The position numbers and the translations under genes were made by a program. A stretch of 64,000 bases of DNA, taken from Epinephelus fuscoguttatus. Its lineage: Eukaryota; Chordata; Actinopteri; Perciformes; Serranidae. The DNA is taken from contig NC_064758.1 of assembly GCF_011397635.1 (NCBI RefSeq), positions 22,466,513-22,530,512 of the forward strand, in the 5' to 3' direction. The notes beneath the pieces were generated by a model. It saw nothing but the letters and a program-made list of their open reading frames with translations. It did not search any database and was not told where the DNA came from. Positions within the stretch are counted from its first letter, which is position 1; each line of letters opens with the position of its first letter. Below are positions 61,176-64,000 of this stretch, piece after piece.

Positions 61176-61424
61176 CCTCCGTGTGTTTTAAGAGTGCCGC
61201 CAAACGCCGTCCATTTCACCACCTAATTATCAGCCGGTTCCTTCTACCAATCAGCTTCGCAACTAGCCAATAGAAACGTGACGTTGACGTTTGTTCCTAA
61301 CGTCATCACGTTCACATTCTCATTCATCCATTTACTTGTCTGAACTCTCCCACTGCTATCACACCAGGGAGTGTATTAGCAAGTGAGAGAAGCTGATAAA
61401 CTGCAGGCATGTGTTTTATCCCCC

Positions 61425-61895
61425 TGTTTGGTATGCATTTTTAATTTCTCCCAGCTATTTGGGATCAGTAGGTCCCCATCAGTATAAAAAACTAAACACT
61501 GACAATTATAATTAAGTCCCAATGTCTTCAGATGAGTACTTCCTAATTGTCCTATCTTGTCACTGCTACTAAAATTAGTCACTTTGTATTCCATTATCAA
61601 ACTACAAACATTGTTAATCATAAATAAACAAGTTTCAACCATAAAATGTGATCAGGTTTTGGACCTTGTTCACTTTTGTATCAGGATTGGATGCAGACTG
61701 ACTTGGCAGAGATGGCTACCATCTTTTTACATGGATTAGTGTATTGTGCAAATTATCCTTCCACATGTGCACCAAAAGAAACCTTGTGACAACTTTTACT
61801 TCCTCTAGATAGTAGTTAAGTAGTATGAAGTATAAGGTCACGTAAACCAAAAATGAGATGTCCTTATATGATTACACAGGATCTCAGGTTATACA
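61425..61895 (+). repeat. Interspersed repeat, copy B (partner at 36778-37310)
   Basis: Same block order as the copy at 36778, with scattered substitutions and small gaps: GCTATTTGGGATCAGTAGG, ATCATAAATAAACAAGTTTC, TTTTACATGGATTAGTGTAT. Noncoding. Confidence 0.75.
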
Positions 61896-62154
61896 TATAA
61901 TCTGTCTCATAATCAAAACTAGCATGCCTCCATAAACCAGTCAAGTTTCAGCCTGTCCAGACTCATGTAGCCATGACAATGCTTCAAATACAGATGTTGC
62001 TGAAAAGAAGCTATGTATGCTACAACATGGAGGCCTCACACACATCTTCAATCAGGCTGCACAGATCAATACAATCAGTACAGTTTAGAGGTGGACACCC
62101 AAGATTAATGTTACCAGTTCAGTGTCTGACCAATGTTCCCCTTTCTGTTCCCTA

Positions 62155-62440
62155 GTTATGGCGTTGAGTAATAGCCAGAGAAGTGTTTATGTAGAACTTT
62201 ATGTCACAGTGAAACTGACCTTTAAACTTTTTCGATATGTCATCACTTGATTTTATTCTATTTGACATTTGCGTGAGATTTTGTCATAATTAGCACATTA
62301 ATTCTTAAGTTGTGGCAATGTGTGTCATAGTGACCTTTGACCAGAGAAGTCTAATCAGTTAGTCATTGAGTTCAAGTGGACGTTTGTGCTCGAAAACATA
62401 ATGCCTCCGGCCACAGCTGTCACCACCAGGGATAAAAAAA
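62155..62440 (+). repeat. Interspersed repeat, copy 2 (partner at 125-410)
   Basis: Shares TGTCACAGTGAA, GAGATTTTGTCATAATTAGC, ATAGTGACCTTTGACCAG and ACATAATGCCTCC in the same order with the copy at 125. Noncoding. Confidence 0.7.
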
Positions 62441-63697
62441 AATTGAGAAAAATCAGTGTTAATATTTCTAATAAAGTTTATAAGTGAGATGTAACTAAAC
62501 TAGATCTGCAGATAGGTTACATGTGGCTTTAAGGACGAAATTACTTCAAGTCTTAACATGTTTGTGGGAACAACTATGTCAATCCACCACTTACACAGGC
62601 ATAGAGGTAGCTTACATCAACTTTTTGGTGTTCTCTCTAGTTTTATCCATCCACACCCTTTGCTATGTTGGCACACCGCACATCAGCCAATGATATCAAA
62701 TTTGCAACGATGTGTACCAATAGCAGGAATTAAGGCAAAAAAATAAATGTCAGAGATCAGATGAGACAGTGGAATAATGTCACATATCATACATTAGAGG
62801 TAGATAGGGATCAAGACAGATTAAGAGCACAAGAGGAGACTTCTGAAGGTGGACAGTGTGCACCAGTGCTGACATACTAAAGTCCATTCAGAGTACAGTG
62901 GAAAAAGAAGTCCTGCAGAATATAAGGGAAAGAAAAACAGTTGGATACATATGAATCCTGGCTACAGTGTTGTAAGGCTGTTACACTTGGTGGCTCTCCA
63001 AACATGACAAATCAGACTGCACACAAAAAGGGTAGTAATCAAGGACTGTGGTGATATCTCGGGAGAATACAGAAACGACTTGTGATGCCAGATGCTGGAT
63101 TTCTAATCATCAATTTTTTCCAATAATGACATCGTGGGACAGTGTGCTGGTTTTAAGTAAATCCTGCTAAGGTGTAAAAATCCAAATTCCTCATCAAGGA
63201 AACATTTGTTGGTATGCTTGACGATATATTTGGTACAACCTAAATAGGCAGGCATGTAATATGAAAGAAGACATATACTTAATACATAAAACAAGATGGT
63301 AATTCATGTTTTGCCCTTACAAATATGATCAACAATTACAAATAATTAGTAACATAATTACAAAGAATAAACTAAGGGGAAAAAAAAAAAAACTGAAAAT
63401 GGCAAATTCATGATAATTTGCATGTCAAAAGAAAAAACAAAAACAAACATGCGGTCCCTTGTACTTCAATGGGTCATGTGTTTATAGTGTCAGCTTCAGA
63501 GACAAAATCTGTGCAGCATAGTCCATTAGTTACCACTTGGGTAGATGGCTTTAAGACAAAACCTATATAACTCGGATCTCCACATTTATTGAAAAATGAA
63601 AAAGGTATTGCACAGACAGGTGCTTTGAGAGAGCTCTACACTGCTGGAGCCAGCCCAGTTTGTGTTCTATTAACCAAATGGCAAAGTAGCTGTTGTT

Positions 63698-63727
63698 GAT
63701 GATGATGATGATGATGATGATGATGAC
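63698..63727. repeat. (GAT)n microsatellite
   Basis: About ten GAT units, with a few degenerate units after it. Confidence 0.9.
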
Positions 63728-64000
63728 AGCGATGATGTAAACAAAAACCAATTTGTGCATCTTCAGCTTTATCAAAAGCCTGAGAACAATCACTCTACCA
63801 AAGACACTGGCATCATATAGAAACTCCTGCACAGTACAAACTGGCTGCTCTTTTCTGTTTTGACTATGCCATTGGTGTAAGAACATGAAATGCTTTCCCT
63901 TCGCAGACAAACACAGAGCCGAGGTGAGTGAGGAGAAGCTCTCTATAGACGCTGCTCTGGGGTCAGCTTTGCTATTAGAATGTAACAGGAGCAGCCTCGG

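Larger units (their letters stand above)
61176..64000. other. Repeat-rich right end, possible 3' end of a further minus-strand gene
   Basis: Begins with the makorin promoter side. Two dispersed repeats follow (61425-61895 and 62155-62440). From 62441 to 63580 nothing is recognisable. Minus-strand AATAAA at 63585-63590 could end a transcript coming from the right; just upstream of it, on the minus strand, is a short open stretch ending KAFHVLTPMA before a stop near 63870, not recognised. A (GAT)n run lies at 63698-63727. Confidence 0.4.

Overview
This window looks like nuclear DNA from a ray-finned fish, probably a percomorph teleost. Genes are compact with canonical GT-AG introns, Tc1-type transposons and teleost-style MITEs are abundant, tRNA-derived SINE and LINE scraps occur, and the protein families present are typical of teleosts. 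No bacterial-style features, CRISPR arrays, rRNA genes, endogenous retroviruses or Polintons were seen. All coding models below were built by hand from splice signals and reading phase.

Layout. 1-11,067 (minus): smc5, running off the left edge; 17 exons give the first ~762 residues, and intron 2 holds a well preserved Tc1 transposon. 11,068-18,666: gene-poor spacer with MITE and LINE relics. 18,677-21,588 (plus): a FAM107-family gene of 137 codons with nested repeats in its last intron. 28,172-32,340 (plus): inava-like gene, 592 residues. 33,183-41,125 (minus): a 419-residue coiled-coil, tail-anchored protein of the IRAG/LRMP family. 42,896-45,184 (minus): rpl10a. 46,326-52,214 (minus): fance. 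53,882-61,175 (minus): a makorin, probably mkrn4. 61,176-64,000: repeats, and possibly the 3' end of a further minus-strand gene.

Context. Fance followed by rpl10a in the same orientation is the arrangement I recall from human chromosome 6p21. A FAM107 gene beside inava, whose conserved region is related to the C-terminal half of FRMD4, resembles the FAM107B/FRMD4A and FAM107A/FRMD4B pairings, so it may be a third copy of that ancient block. The genes are otherwise functionally separate: SMC5/6 chromosome maintenance, cytoskeletal and junction adaptors, an ER tail-anchored IP3-receptor-associated protein, a ribosomal protein, a Fanconi core-complex protein and a ubiquitin ligase.

I found no clearly novel biological system. 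The most interesting items are the putative FAM107/INAVA paralogon, the short IRAG-family protein with a kept kinase motif, the makorin lacking two family motifs, and a 1.85-kb TTAA-flanked DNA element with perfect 20-bp termini.
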